From JAHRVQ01 sp051278195 (GTDB lineage: Bacteria > Pseudomonadota > Gammaproteobacteria > Pseudomonadales > Azotimanducaceae): a DNA stretch of 64,000 bases. Position numbers and translations under genes: made by a program. Shown here piece after piece: positions 38,605 through 47,580 of this stretch (position 1 is its first letter; every line of letters starts with the position of its first letter). The DNA lies in NCBI GenBank assembly GCA_051278195.1, contig JBNMQM010000019.1:5502-69501 (forward strand). The letters are read 5' to 3'. A model generated the notes under the pieces. It did no database searches. It was given only the letters and a program-made list of their open reading frames with translations, and had not been told where the DNA came from.

Positions 38605-39036
38605 ATGCCATTAACACTTACTCTTACTGAAGGTGCCATCCCAGCCGGTTCTGAGAAAGAAGCCGTTTCACAGATCACGAAATCAATGCTTAAACATCAC
38701 GGCCTTTTAGGTAATGAGGTTATGACCCCCAACATAACCGCACATGTTTCAGTGCTAGCCAAATATTCGACTTTTTCGGGAGGCGAAGAATTCTCAGGCG
38801 TTTGGATGGAATGGAAAGTGCCTGCTTTTGCTTTTGCTTCGAGAGAAATTCAATTGGCACATTTTTCTGAAGCAACCGAAATTATTAGAGCATTGTCTGG
38901 CGGAAAACTACCTATAGAAAACATTTACTCAAATGTTATTCATACCGTAGATGGATCGTGGAATTTCAACGGCATCGCTATGACAAATGAAGAAATTGGT
39001 AAAGAAATCTCAAAAGATAGCGGGTTAGCGAAATAA
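38605..39036 (+). CDS. Tautomerase-like superfamily protein
   Basis: The 143-residue protein begins MPLTLTLTEGAIP. The Pro2 that becomes N-terminal after Met removal is the hallmark of the 4-oxalocrotonate tautomerase/MIF superfamily. It is longer than classical members, and I did not verify the second half. It is divergent from a TetR gene with three operator-like boxes upstream, so expression is probably ligand-induced. Confidence 0.65.
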   Translation: MPLTLTLTEGAIPAGSEKEAVSQITKSMLKHHGLLGNEVMTPNITAHVSVLAKYSTFSGGEEFSGVWMEWKVPAFAFASREIQLAHFSEATEIIRALSGGKLPIENIYSNVIHTVDGSWNFNGIAMTNEEIGKEISKDSGLAK

Positions 39037-39131
39037 AAAATGTAGCAGAAAACTAATCGATAAGAACAAACGAACCTTTAGTGGTCATGTTCTTATCTAA
39101 ATCATACTGATTTTATAAAGAGTGAAACCTT

Positions 39132-39593
39132 ATGTTCAAGAAAATTATTGCAGCAAGTTTATTAGTCATCGCTTCATCGACTGCTTTTGCTGGTCAAAAA
39201 TCGTGTACGCCAATAGGTGGTATGGCAATGCCGACATTCTCACCTCAAGCAGATGGGACGATAAGAATTACGGCGCCACTAATTGGCAGTGTTAGCGCAG
39301 CAAGCGGCACTATCACTGCACAACGTAAAACCAGTAGTGGTTTGGAAATGGATTTGAACCATTATTTCTTAAACAACACCGGCGGTTCATTTCACACGAT
39401 AGATTATGCTGAGTTAACTGCGGTGCCGGGTAAAGCTGGCAATTTCATGATTGAAATTAGTTATTCAATTGAGAAAGAATCGACTACTGGCACGTTCAAA
39501 GGTTATGAGGGTGATTTCAAAAGTTACGGCTTGGTCGATTTGAATAACATGGAAGGGCTGGTACGTTACAGCGGTAAGGTTTGCAAAGCATAA
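39132..39593 (+). CDS. Secreted hypothetical protein
   Basis: The 153-residue protein has a signal peptide (FKKIIAASLLVIASSTAFAG). The mature part is Thr/Ser/Gly-rich with beta-strand-like alternation. No family is recognised. It follows the tautomerase gene by 95 bp on the same strand and precedes a GFA-family gene by 90 bp, possibly one unit. Confidence 0.6.
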   Translation: MFKKIIAASLLVIASSTAFAGQKSCTPIGGMAMPTFSPQADGTIRITAPLIGSVSAASGTITAQRKTSSGLEMDLNHYFLNNTGGSFHTIDYAELTAVPGKAGNFMIEISYSIEKESTTGTFKGYEGDFKSYGLVDLNNMEGLVRYSGKVCKA

Positions 39594-39683
39594 CTAGCGG
39601 GCTAGTGATTTTTTGTACAAGCCATCGGCCTGCGAGTGTTTGGCTAAATCGAATCTGACATCGAAAGAAATGGGTAGTGAGAT

Positions 39684-40091
39684 ATGAGTAAAAAAATAAA
39701 TGGTGGTTGTTTGTGCGGTGCAATCAAATTCGAACTTGATGAAGATTTTAAGGCCTTCTACCAATGTCATTGTCAGCAATGTCAAAATTTGACAGGTTCT
39801 GCCTTCGCCTCAAACCTACTTACTCATCCACAGAATGTAACGTGGTTAAGCGGAATGGATTCAATTGCTGTATATGAACATCCAGATCGAGACTTCTCAA
39901 AATCATTTTGTAAGTCCTGTGGCTCGGCAGTTCCTTTCGTGAATAAGAGGCGAACCTCTTTGGTTGTTCCCGCCGGGTCGCTGAAATCGAAAATAGCAAC
40001 GAAGGTGCAAGCCAATATTTTTGTATCTGAGAAGGCTTGCTGGGCAAGCCTTGAATCAGACATGAACGATTTTGAATTCTTTCAGGAATAA
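39684..40091 (+). CDS. GFA family protein (complete)
   Basis: This complete 135-residue GFA/CENP-V fold protein has zinc-binding motifs GGCLCG, QCHCQQCQN and SFCKSCGSAVP. The paired cysteine sets match the family; no substrate is inferred. It is the third plus-strand gene after the tautomerase. A related partial gene is at 1-196. Confidence 0.9.
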   Translation: MSKKINGGCLCGAIKFELDEDFKAFYQCHCQQCQNLTGSAFASNLLTHPQNVTWLSGMDSIAVYEHPDRDFSKSFCKSCGSAVPFVNKRRTSLVVPAGSLKSKIATKVQANIFVSEKACWASLESDMNDFEFFQE

Positions 40092-40105
40092 AGTGCGCTT
40101 TGCGT

Positions 40106-41369
40106 TCACATCTGGATATCGAATTGGATCCGGCCAGGCTTACTAGGTGTAACTAATGTATTCATCAACTCGAACTGTACTTTAAATTCGCTTGGTTGCT
40201 CAGCAAGTTGAAACTCCACGACAGTCGTATCGTTGGGCGCAGCCTCGATGATCGGCCCGTGTCTGAGAGCGACATGATCCGCCCGATTCCGCAATTGAAA
40301 GTTTGCACCTGAACGGGTTCGTAAAGTGACTTTCAGTGTCTTGCCTGACCAAACCGATTCCTCTACCTGCAGGCTGCCTGCAGAAGCGCGTTAAGTTCGG
40401 CTGGGCGACCAATGAGCGTGTTCTTCCACCAGACAACCGTGCGCTGGGCAAAGAGTGCTTCCGTTGCGAAGGCGAGAGTAACGGGCCTATGCCCGCCGCC
40501 CCCTAGTGCCTAGTCCCCGTCCATCAGGTTATGCACATCTGACGTACCGATAAGCGCAAGCTTATGTTTCAGCGCGAGCCTCAAGGCATTTTCGTAATAG
40601 CGGCGGCCATTCGCAATCTCGATGCCATGGAGCATGCCAGCTCGAACCTGCTGCTTGTGGAACGGGTCCATTTTTGCCCGTGCTGTGCTGAAGTTAGGAT
40701 GATTCCAGAAAGCGAATGCACCCTAGCCGTTCGCCAGCTCAAGGACTTCTGCCGCGGATTGTGCGGCAGCATAAGCATCTGTGATTAAGGTTAAGTAGGT
40801 GGCTTTATTCTCGACCGGAGTCCAGGCCATCTTGCCATCGACTTCGATCTGGTGAGCCCCAGAGGCTGCGCCAGCAGATGCTGCTTTCGCAAACCCGGAC
40901 GCTTCCGCTTCTGTTGTAAACTGATGTTCTGCTAAATACTCTGATGAATTGCGTTGCCGTACTAGTTCGTTCGCATTTTTAATGAATACCGCATTCATGT
41001 GGCCCGCTTGATCGATACGGGTGATCTCAATTCCTGGGATAACCAGTAGATCTAGCTTTTCTGCAGCAAGCGACGCCAGTTCGAACGACCTGTTTCGATC
41101 AGGATTCGAGATATCCATGATATGTGGCTGCCACTCAAGGTGTTCAGTGATAGTAATTCCGTCTGGTCCGTCTGAGAAACTGAGTGCGTATGGAGGTCTA
41201 AAACCAGAATTTCATAGCCTTCGACATTAAAAAAATGAATCTCGCGTTCGTTTGCAGGCAAGTTAGGAACAACGCCATGCCCTAGGGCAGGTAAGCTTGC
41301 CAAGCAAAAAACAGCAGCAGCCCAATATTGGCAGATACTTTTTCGCCTACTACTTTGCGGATGATTCAT
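40106..41369 (-). pseudogene. Degraded PHP-domain metal-dependent phosphoesterase-like gene
   Basis: Minus-strand pieces in several frames make one PHP-family protein: a signal peptide with EIHFFNVEGYEILVLDLHTH, ISNPDRNRSFELASLAAEKL, GHMNAVFIKNANELV, then across a shift WNHPNFSTARAKMDPFHK, ALIGTSDVHNLMDGD, a TAG, ALFAQRTVVWWKNTLIGRP, and a C-terminal beta domain ending FDIQM. The part after DLHTHS has been deleted or shifted, and at least three frame breaks are visible. It cannot encode a working enzyme. Confidence 0.8.
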
Positions 41370-41426
41370 GTGACGTCTTTCACTAATAGTTCTGACTCAA
41401 TAATTGCCAGCGAATAAAAACACGCA

Positions 41427-41933
41427 CTACCTTCTAGGTAGGGTGATCATCTCAGGCTCAAGACCTTGTGATTGCAGCCAATCGCGCAGTGCGTAGCCAG
41501 TGCCAGTAGGCCATGCAACACACTCTTCGGGTGCGACGAGCCTATAGCGATCAAGTTCTTCGTTCAGAGTGATCGTTCCTGTTGCTCGCACGTGATAACC
41601 AATAATGACCTGGTTCAATTGTTCAAATGGATACACACCGATCAAAGTAGCAGGCTCTGCATCCAAGTCGAGCTCTTCCTTAACCTCACGCACGGCGCAT
41701 TCGGCCGCTCCCTCGCAATGGTCAACGAAGCCTGTGATCAAGCCATAGAAATCGTGTCGCCAAGCACTATTGTGGGCAAGAACAATCTTACCCTCGTATT
41801 CAACCACGACCGCTGAAACAGGTGTTGGATTGTCGTAGTTAACAAAACCACAGGCCGCAGAACACTCGACGCGATCATTGACTCGTTCGATCAAAGGCGC
41901 GGCACACATGGGGCAGAATTTGAATTTTTTCAC
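41427..41933 (-). CDS. Nudix hydrolase with N-terminal zinc ribbon
   Basis: The 168-residue protein has two Cys pairs at the N-terminus (FCPMC and ECSAAC) like the NudC/NUDIX zinc ribbon. The Nudix box follows, GFVDHCEGAAECAVREVKEEL, with the REVKEEL Glu cluster. It hydrolyses a nucleoside diphosphate-linked compound; the substrate is not identifiable. Intact, although it is next to the PHP pseudogene. Confidence 0.92.
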   Translation of the reverse strand: MKKFKFCPMCAAPLIERVNDRVECSAACGFVNYDNPTPVSAVVVEYEGKIVLAHNSAWRHDFYGLITGFVDHCEGAAECAVREVKEELDLDAEPATLIGVYPFEQLNQVIIGYHVRATGTITLNEELDRYRLVAPEECVAWPTGTGYALRDWLQSQGLEPEMITLPRR

Positions 41934-42044
41934 GGTTTCACTCGATAGTATTGATGAATTCGGGCCACGCTCAGGATATCACCCTGACGAAATGGATAAT
42001 TGTATTCGACGTGAGATTTATTTTTACTCTGACCCCCATTTATT

Positions 42045-42356
42045 CTAGTCCAGCAGTGTGCAGCCGAATCCAACTTCATAACTCGCCGTTCGAGTGGCAA
42101 TAAAACCGTTGGCTTTTACAGCAGGTAGGCCGTCGAGTTGGAATGGCTCTGCGCCAATGAACTGCATATTTGGCCATCGATCATCCAAGCACGACTCAAG
42201 CTCTCGTTTGGATACATACAAACAGGAACAAATCTGATGTGCCACCATCCCCGTGCCCGTGTTGATCAGCGGGCTAAATTTTTGATAACCATAGGTTAAC
42301 GAGGACACCAGCAAGATAAGGATAGCGATGCAGAGATACTTAATCCAAGGTTTCAT
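42045..42356 (-). CDS. Hypothetical membrane-anchored protein
   Basis: The 103-residue protein has an N-terminal hydrophobic segment (about 7-25), then a Cys-containing region. Its start codon overlaps the stop of the serine hydrolase gene by four bases (ATGA), so it is translationally coupled to it. Family not recognised. Confidence 0.6.
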   Translation of the reverse strand: MKPWIKYLCIAILILLVSSLTYGYQKFSPLINTGTGMVAHQICSCLYVSKRELESCLDDRWPNMQFIGAEPFQLDGLPAVKANGFIATRTASYEVGFGCTLLD

Positions 42357-43513
42357 TCTGCACTCTCATTTTCTGTTTCAATTTCTGATTCGGTTGTTTC
42401 TTTTTGTGGAGGAAAGGCAGCAACCACTGCAGCGAGCGACTTTACTAGGTCTGTCCGAGAGAATACCTGCCATTCACCGAGTCGGACGAGCAGCATGTCA
42501 TGGCTTGGAAGAATATAGACATACTGCCCACCGTTACCGGCAATGACGAACGCTGATTCGGGCCCGCCCGGTAACATGCCAGGTTGCCAGCCCTTGCCTT
42601 TCACATTGAGCCAGAAGTGTGCGGCGTGGTTTCCGTTGTTTGCCGCTGGTGCCCGCGTGCGACTAAAATCGACCCAGCCTTCCGGGAGGATTCTTTGCCC
42701 ATCCCAGACGCCGTCACGAAGATACAGGTAACCTAACCGTGCATAGTCTCGAGCAGTCGCATAGACCTGGGAGCCACCGAGAAAGTAACCCGCCTTGTCA
42801 TAGGACATAATGATGTCATCGGCACCGATAGGCGAAAGTAGGTGCTGATTGACATAAGCCTGCCGGGAATCGCGATCATCACCCATAATGTTTCCAGCGA
42901 CAAACGCGAGCAGATTGCTCGTTGCTGTTGAATAGGCCCACTCACTATTCGGTTCAGAAATGAGTGGCCGATTCGCAGCTATCTGATTCACGTCCAAAGC
43001 ACCGCGACCGTACAACGCCTCACCGAGGAACCCACCGTCAGCGCTGTCTGAATTGTCCATGCCAGAAGTCATATTGAGCATATGGCGAACAGTAATTTGG
43101 CTCCGCTCATCATCTTGCCATGCAGGAATCGGTGCCTGCTGATCCAAATCGAGCTTACCTTGATTTGCTAGCACACCGATTAGGGCGTTGGTAAAGCTCT
43201 TAGCGGCCGACCATGAATGAAATCGAGAGTCTTTGCTGAACCCCTCAGCATATTGTTCATGAACAATTTGACCGCTTTTGATAATCAATACCGCCCTGGT
43301 GTCAGGCACGCCATTGTCTTGTTTGACAGCAAACAAATTGGCAATGGCGCTGTCGAGCGCAGCTTTATCAACATCATTGGCCAATTCCGAGTTAGACCAG
43401 GTCGCGGTCGGCCAAGGCAGACCAGAAGGATGCTCAGGTAAAGGTACCAGCGTCTGACCATGAGTTATTGTGCTGAACAACAAACCCAGCATCACCGTTA
43501 TCAATTTCTGCAT
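42353..43513 (-). CDS. Serine hydrolase (beta-lactamase-type, class C-like)
   Basis: From the ATG at 43513 (AGGAGAATACG upstream) the protein has 386 residues with a signal peptide ending near THG. The SWSAAKS motif carries the SxxK nucleophile. A YSTATSN segment sits where the family Tyr is expected, and DARLGYLYLRDG is nearby. It belongs to the serine beta-lactamase/penicillin-binding-like esterase family and is a periplasmic hydrolase; drug resistance is not implied. A reading from 43645 adds an unsupported leader. Confidence 0.88.
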   Translation of the reverse strand: MQKLITVMLGLLFSTITHGQTLVPLPEHPSGLPWPTATWSNSELANDVDKAALDSAIANLFAVKQDNGVPDTRAVLIIKSGQIVHEQYAEGFSKDSRFHSWSAAKSFTNALIGVLANQGKLDLDQQAPIPAWQDDERSQITVRHMLNMTSGMDNSDSADGGFLGEALYGRGALDVNQIAANRPLISEPNSEWAYSTATSNLLAFVAGNIMGDDRDSRQAYVNQHLLSPIGADDIIMSYDKAGYFLGGSQVYATARDYARLGYLYLRDGVWDGQRILPEGWVDFSRTRAPAANNGNHAAHFWLNVKGKGWQPGMLPGGPESAFVIAGNGGQYVYILPSHDMLLVRLGEWQVFSRTDLVKSLAAVVAAFPPQKETTESEIETENESAE

Positions 43514-43774
43514 CGTATTCTCCTGTACCTTTTTCTCTCTTTCGAGCATACCAAACACAAGCTTAAATCTCCGCAGGGGCAGAGAAGACGTAAAAAATGA
43601 TATCAGAGTGGCGGTAGACACAGGATTTTTGCTCGATAATGACAATTTCCGATGGCAGCTTAAAGAACTTTCCGACGTACCGCGAACCCAATTTTTTTAC
43701 CCACATCGATACCTTTGCCATCAGAAAAAAACATGCTTTATAGTTCTTAATCTCCAGCGAAAGAAAATAGAACC

Positions 43775-44350
43775 ATGAAGTTTTCGTCTACAGCACTGCG
43801 TAGCAACACGCTGGTGAAGCACCCGCAGATAAAAGTCGGCCGGGGCATTCAGACGTTCGCTCGGCTTGTCCTTACTTTGGTTGTGCTCGCTTGTTCAAAC
43901 ACTCAAGACGCCGAATTGGTTCAGTATGATCTGGTGTTCAACGGTGGCCGCGTAATTGACCCAGATCTGGGTTTGACCAGCAAGCCAATGTCGCCATTAA
44001 TGGTGGAAAAATTACAGCCGTCTCTGAGCTACCATTGTCAGGCATTGAATCAATCGATGCATCAGGGTTGGTCATCAATTACGGGGCATCCACCAGTCAG
44101 CTCGCAATCCGGCTCAAAGACCAATACTGGGCCTCACACACAGCGCAACGCTGCTTTTTTCCAAGTGGCGTCAGAGCAGCAACGAAAGCAATCCAAGCAG
44201 ATCTAAAACACGGGATTGAGAATGGCGGGCTGGGCATCGGTTTCCTGGCGGGCAGGTAATCCATCACTATGGCAATGAAGAGTGGACGCGGGCGGCACTA
44301 GAAGCGCCCGGTGTCATAGTCGCCAGCGACGCGACAATTCCGTGGTCTTG
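43775..44350 (+). pseudogene. Degraded amidohydrolase (D-aminoacylase-like) gene
   Basis: The ATG at 43775 starts a lipoprotein-like leader (LTLVVLACS) and YDLVFNGGRVIDPDLGL, the first strands of an amidohydrolase. The frame then breaks near 43985 and continues in another frame with NVAINGGKITAVSEL and IDASGLVINYGAST. It skips the metal-binding His-x-His region, picks up LKHGIENGGLGIGFLAG, then shifts to HYGNEEWTRAALEAPGVIVASD. Deleted and frameshifted, it is not functional. Confidence 0.8.
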
Positions 44351-44494
44351 AAATCAAGAACCACGATTGTACTGGCCATTAGGAATTCTGCTGCTCACGC
44401 GGCTCCAGTAGCCTCGTATTCAAACGAACTCGTTCACGAACATCAGAACCGACTACAATGCGGCTTCACGATCAACACTATTCTGGCAAAGCAG

Positions 44495-45007
44495 ATGACC
44501 GAATCGACTCTGAACATTGGTTTGAGCAATCCTAAAAACCCTATAAACGTCGGCCTAGTCATGAGGGCAGCCGGCTGTTTTCAAGTCGATTCGGTCTTCT
44601 ATACAGGGGAGCGCTACGACCGGGCGGCATCTTTCAACACCGACACACAAAATGTAAGCCGGAGCATTCCGCTAGCCTGGGTGCCAAGTCTACCCGGCCA
44701 CATAGCCGACAATACGCATGTCGTCTGTGTCGAACTGGTAGAGGGTGCTACCCCGTTGCCTGCGTTCCAGCACCCCGACAAGGCGCTTTATATTTTTGGC
44801 CCTGAGGACGGCACCATACAGCAGGAGGTTTTAGACCGAGCAGATTCTGTGGTCTTCATTCCCACCATAGGGAGCCTGAATTTGGCCGCAGTGGTCAATG
44901 TGATACTGTACGACAGGCTGGCTAAACAGCCTGCTAGCGATTGTTATGAGGCGCTGATTCGTGAAAGTCGAGATACCAACAACCTTACGAAAGTGAAAGC
45001 CAGATAA
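44495..45007 (+). CDS. SPOUT-family RNA methyltransferase (TrmH-like)
   Basis: The 170-residue protein is a TrmH/SPOUT methyltransferase: NPKNPINVGLVMRAAGCF, the YIFGPEDGTIQ motif and the trefoil-knot GSLNLAAVVNVILYDRLA block that binds SAM. It would methylate a tRNA or rRNA nucleotide. ATG 44495 is chosen; upstream codons in the frame are not homologous. A degenerate copy of its last codons follows at 45533. Confidence 0.85.
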   Translation: MTESTLNIGLSNPKNPINVGLVMRAAGCFQVDSVFYTGERYDRAASFNTDTQNVSRSIPLAWVPSLPGHIADNTHVVCVELVEGATPLPAFQHPDKALYIFGPEDGTIQQEVLDRADSVVFIPTIGSLNLAAVVNVILYDRLAKQPASDCYEALIRESRDTNNLTKVKAR

Positions 45008-45055
45008 CACTACTGGTAGCACTTCCAGTCGCACGTCCGGGTCCAGCCTAGCCAA

Positions 45056-45376
45056 TTAGCTAAAGTGTCCCTCGATTATCAGGGTTCCAACAGGAAATGG
45101 GTGTTGTCCCAACGCCGTCGCTATACACGCCATAACGAGCCAGAATTTTTCAATCGTGGGTATAAAGCCAAAAATTCCTATGGAGCCTGTGACTGTTGTT
45201 GGCGAGGCCCAGATCTCATCTGCTGAGGCTGAAATCCAGTAGCCACTAGAAGCGGCCACCGACCCCATGGATGCAACCACCAGCACAAGCAAAATGAGAC
45301 CGAAAACAAAGACCTAGATTGCCTTAAGGAATTGCCAGAAAAGTACAAGGACACGTTTTGTTATATCAACAGCCAT
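45056..45376 (-). pseudogene. sppA: Remnant of signal peptide peptidase SppA
   Basis: A minus-strand ATG at 45376 reads AVDITKRVLVLFWQFLKAI, a stop, then FVFGLILLVLVVASMGSVAASSGYW and SADEIWASPTTVTGSIGIFG. This is the N-terminal anchor of SppA fused directly to the serine nucleophile region; the middle is deleted. A frameshift near 45130 hides DGVGTTPI. Not functional. Confidence 0.78.
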
Positions 45377-45532
45377 TCGTCAATTCCTCGCGATGGGACA
45401 GAAGGACTTTTTGCCATAAATAGATTGTCGATAAGCCCAGTGTAACCGAAGTACCTAGATATTCGGTGTTTCCCGGGTTGCTTTGTGGTCCGCTCAGCCT
45501 ATCTCGCCTGCCAGACAGGCTCGTACGGAAAC

Positions 45533-45600
45533 AATATGAAAGGCTAGCAAAACAGTCAGCGAGCGATTGTTAAGAGGCACTGAAATATGAAAAACAGATA
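45533..45600 (+). pseudogene. Degenerate copy of the 3' end of the SPOUT methyltransferase gene
   Basis: The sequence aligns to the end of the gene at 44495-45007 (about 44918-44990) and reads YERLAKQSASDC, a stop, then EALKYEKQ. It is downstream in the same orientation, as if from an old tandem duplication. Confidence 0.6.
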
Positions 45601-45641
45601 GCGCCCGCGATAGCCAGTCCGGGCTTGAGCCGTTGGCGCTG

Positions 45642-46700
45642 TCAAACAGTGTCTCGGACAAATGCAATTTTCACGTCTGAGTCAGTCATCGCATCTGCTG
45701 CGCTGGAGAACGGAAGTGTGGTGGTGATGACATCTTTGTGGTTTATGGATCCACACCTTACGCAATCCATCACCTTCTCGATCGTAGCGCGCGCGTGGAC
45801 ACGGCTAATGTCGTAGGTGATTCCCTTCATATACATCTGCACCAGCGGCAAGCCGTCCATTATAGCTGCGCCGGCAGAAATACCTGTGCAAATCCCACAA
45901 GGCGCTGTCGAATTCAATGCAAAGATCAATCCTTCAGGCACGTTAGATGCGTCAACAACGATTGGAAATTGCCATTCAACAGGCATCAAAGGGCGATATT
46001 CAGTTTTAATGACCTCTGCGCCCAGAGTTCTAGCATGCGCTAATCGTTCGGCATCGAAATCGGTATAGACCACCCGGCCAGCACCCATTGCTATCGCGAC
46101 CTGAATGGAAAAAAGTCCAACACTTTGAGCCATCCCACCCACTATGAGTACATCACTGCCAGGTCTGTTCCGCAGCGGTTCCGCCACAGCCCGGTAACCA
46201 TCTGAGGCATTATCAGAGATCGCCGCAGCGACGGGTAACGAAACCCCTTCCGGAATATTCACAAGCATTGCGTCAGCAAACGGAACAAGTAAGAGATCAC
46301 TAAGTCCACCGCCCCATTCTTTACCGGAGCTAGGCGCTAAACCGTAGGCCGAATAAGCCGGGACGCTTGAGCACGCATTTGTATAGCCTCGGCGACAGTT
46401 GTCGCAAGTACCGCAATTTATTTGAAACGGAACAACAACCATGTCCCCTGGAACAAAGTGAGAAACCCCGTCTCCAATTTCAACAACCTCAGCGGCGATT
46501 TCATGCCCGAAAGCGAAGTTTCCTGACTTCACCTTAGCCGATCCGTTAGCGATATAAAGATCGAGGTCACACCGAGTCACAACAAGCGGACGCACTATGG
46601 CTTGAACGGGGGAGTCGATTCGGGGCGAAGGAACTTCACGCCACTCAAACCGATGTGGCTCCACAAAGGTGAACTGTTGCATGCTAGTGCAATTTGTCAT
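45642..46700 (-). CDS. Zinc-type alcohol dehydrogenase-like protein
   Basis: The 352-residue MDR enzyme has the catalytic-zinc His in GHEIAAEVVEIGDG, the structural-zinc Cys cluster CGTCDNCRRGYTNAC, and a Rossmann segment with VLIVGGMAQSVG. It would oxidise an alcohol or reduce an aldehyde with NAD(P). It follows a truncated 50-codon ORF by 18 bp; the pair may be repressed by the divergent MarR protein. A GGGG site precedes the ATG at 46700. Confidence 0.9.
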   Translation of the reverse strand: MTNCTSMQQFTFVEPHRFEWREVPSPRIDSPVQAIVRPLVVTRCDLDLYIANGSAKVKSGNFAFGHEIAAEVVEIGDGVSHFVPGDMVVVPFQINCGTCDNCRRGYTNACSSVPAYSAYGLAPSSGKEWGGGLSDLLLVPFADAMLVNIPEGVSLPVAAAISDNASDGYRAVAEPLRNRPGSDVLIVGGMAQSVGLFSIQVAIAMGAGRVVYTDFDAERLAHARTLGAEVIKTEYRPLMPVEWQFPIVVDASNVPEGLIFALNSTAPCGICTGISAGAAIMDGLPLVQMYMKGITYDISRVHARATIEKVMDCVRCGSINHKDVITTTLPFSSAADAMTDSDVKIAFVRDTV

Positions 46701-46718
46701 TTTTTGACCCCTATAAAT

Positions 46719-46871
46719 TCACGCGTATATGCGCTGATTAACGTGGTTCAACCCTTGGTCCAGTAACGTCGCTATCCTCGCGCCCGCCTTCCTATCCAGG
46801 GTAACTTCAAAATCTTTACGATAGACTCCCTCATTGATAAAATTGATTTGAGCAACGACAAGAACACTCAT
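46719..46871 (-). pseudogene. Truncated DUF1330-like ORF
   Basis: Fifty codons from an ATG at 46871 read MSVLVVAQINFINEGVYRK, like the first strand and helix of DUF1330/ABM-type small enzymes. The rest, EVTLDRKAGARIATLLDQ, does not resemble that fold, and the core is missing. It is probably a deletion remnant whose promoter still drives the ADH gene. Confidence 0.5.
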
Positions 46872-46890
46872 GGGATGACCTTTCGTGTGT

Positions 46891-46914
46891 ATATACTTTA
46901 CTAGTGAAGTATAT
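46891..46914. promoter_or_regulatory. MarR-type palindromic operator
   Basis: A 24-bp near-perfect inverted repeat (ATATACTT arms around TACTAGTG, one mismatched pair) lies 40 bp upstream of the MarR start and 20 bp upstream of the minus-strand ORF. Its place between divergent genes suggests autoregulation by the MarR protein. Confidence 0.8.
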
Positions 46915-46953
46915 GTGTCAACCTTTAAACAAGCAACAAAGGGAACTCCCAAA

Positions 46954-47388
46954 ATGTCTGCTTCGAAGCTGAACCTCTATTGGCGCGTGCAATTAGCCGC
47001 CCACCATATGCAGAAGTATGCCGATAGGGAGCTTGCTTCGGCGGCACGAATATCGACGGCACAGGTCGGTGTGCTAACGGTGATAGCCAACTCAAACGAA
47101 ATCAACCAGAAAGGTGTGGCCACAGCGTTAGGGCTGAACGAGTCCGCCGTCACGGCAATGGTGAAAAGGCTTGTTGCGCTGAAATACGTCGATTGCAGGA
47201 AAAATAAAGCCGACGGTCGTGTGAAAACACTGAGTCTCACTCCGCTGGGAGAAGATGTGCAAAGGCATACCAAGCTACCTTTCAAAAAAATCAATAAAGT
47301 AATTGAATCTACATTGGCAGCGGACGAGATCGAGATATTGGCTGATTGCCTGGAAAGACTCAGGCAGTCCTTCGAGGAAAACACCTAG
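46954..47388 (+). CDS. MarR family transcriptional regulator
   Basis: The 144-residue winged-helix regulator has the recognition region NQKGVATALGLNESAVTAMVKRL and the wing CRKNKADGRVKTLSLT. ATG 46954 has GGGAA upstream; a longer reading to 46885 would run through the operator and is rejected. It is expected to repress itself and the divergent ADH unit, released by a small ligand. Confidence 0.92.
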   Translation: MSASKLNLYWRVQLAAHHMQKYADRELASAARISTAQVGVLTVIANSNEINQKGVATALGLNESAVTAMVKRLVALKYVDCRKNKADGRVKTLSLTPLGEDVQRHTKLPFKKINKVIESTLAADEIEILADCLERLRQSFEENT

Positions 47389-47580
47389 ATTGAGGGCCGG
47401 TCAAAAACCACCTACCTGCCACCTCTATTGAGTTTCAGAAAATCCAGCAACTCGTTAGGGCTCACATAAAACTAGCCTAATGGCTTCCAAACCGTCAGAC
47501 CGGTTCTCGTCTATTTCATGTCAACAAGGGATAATTCGCGTATTATTGACACTCGAATTCAAATAATTGGAGAAAAGTAC

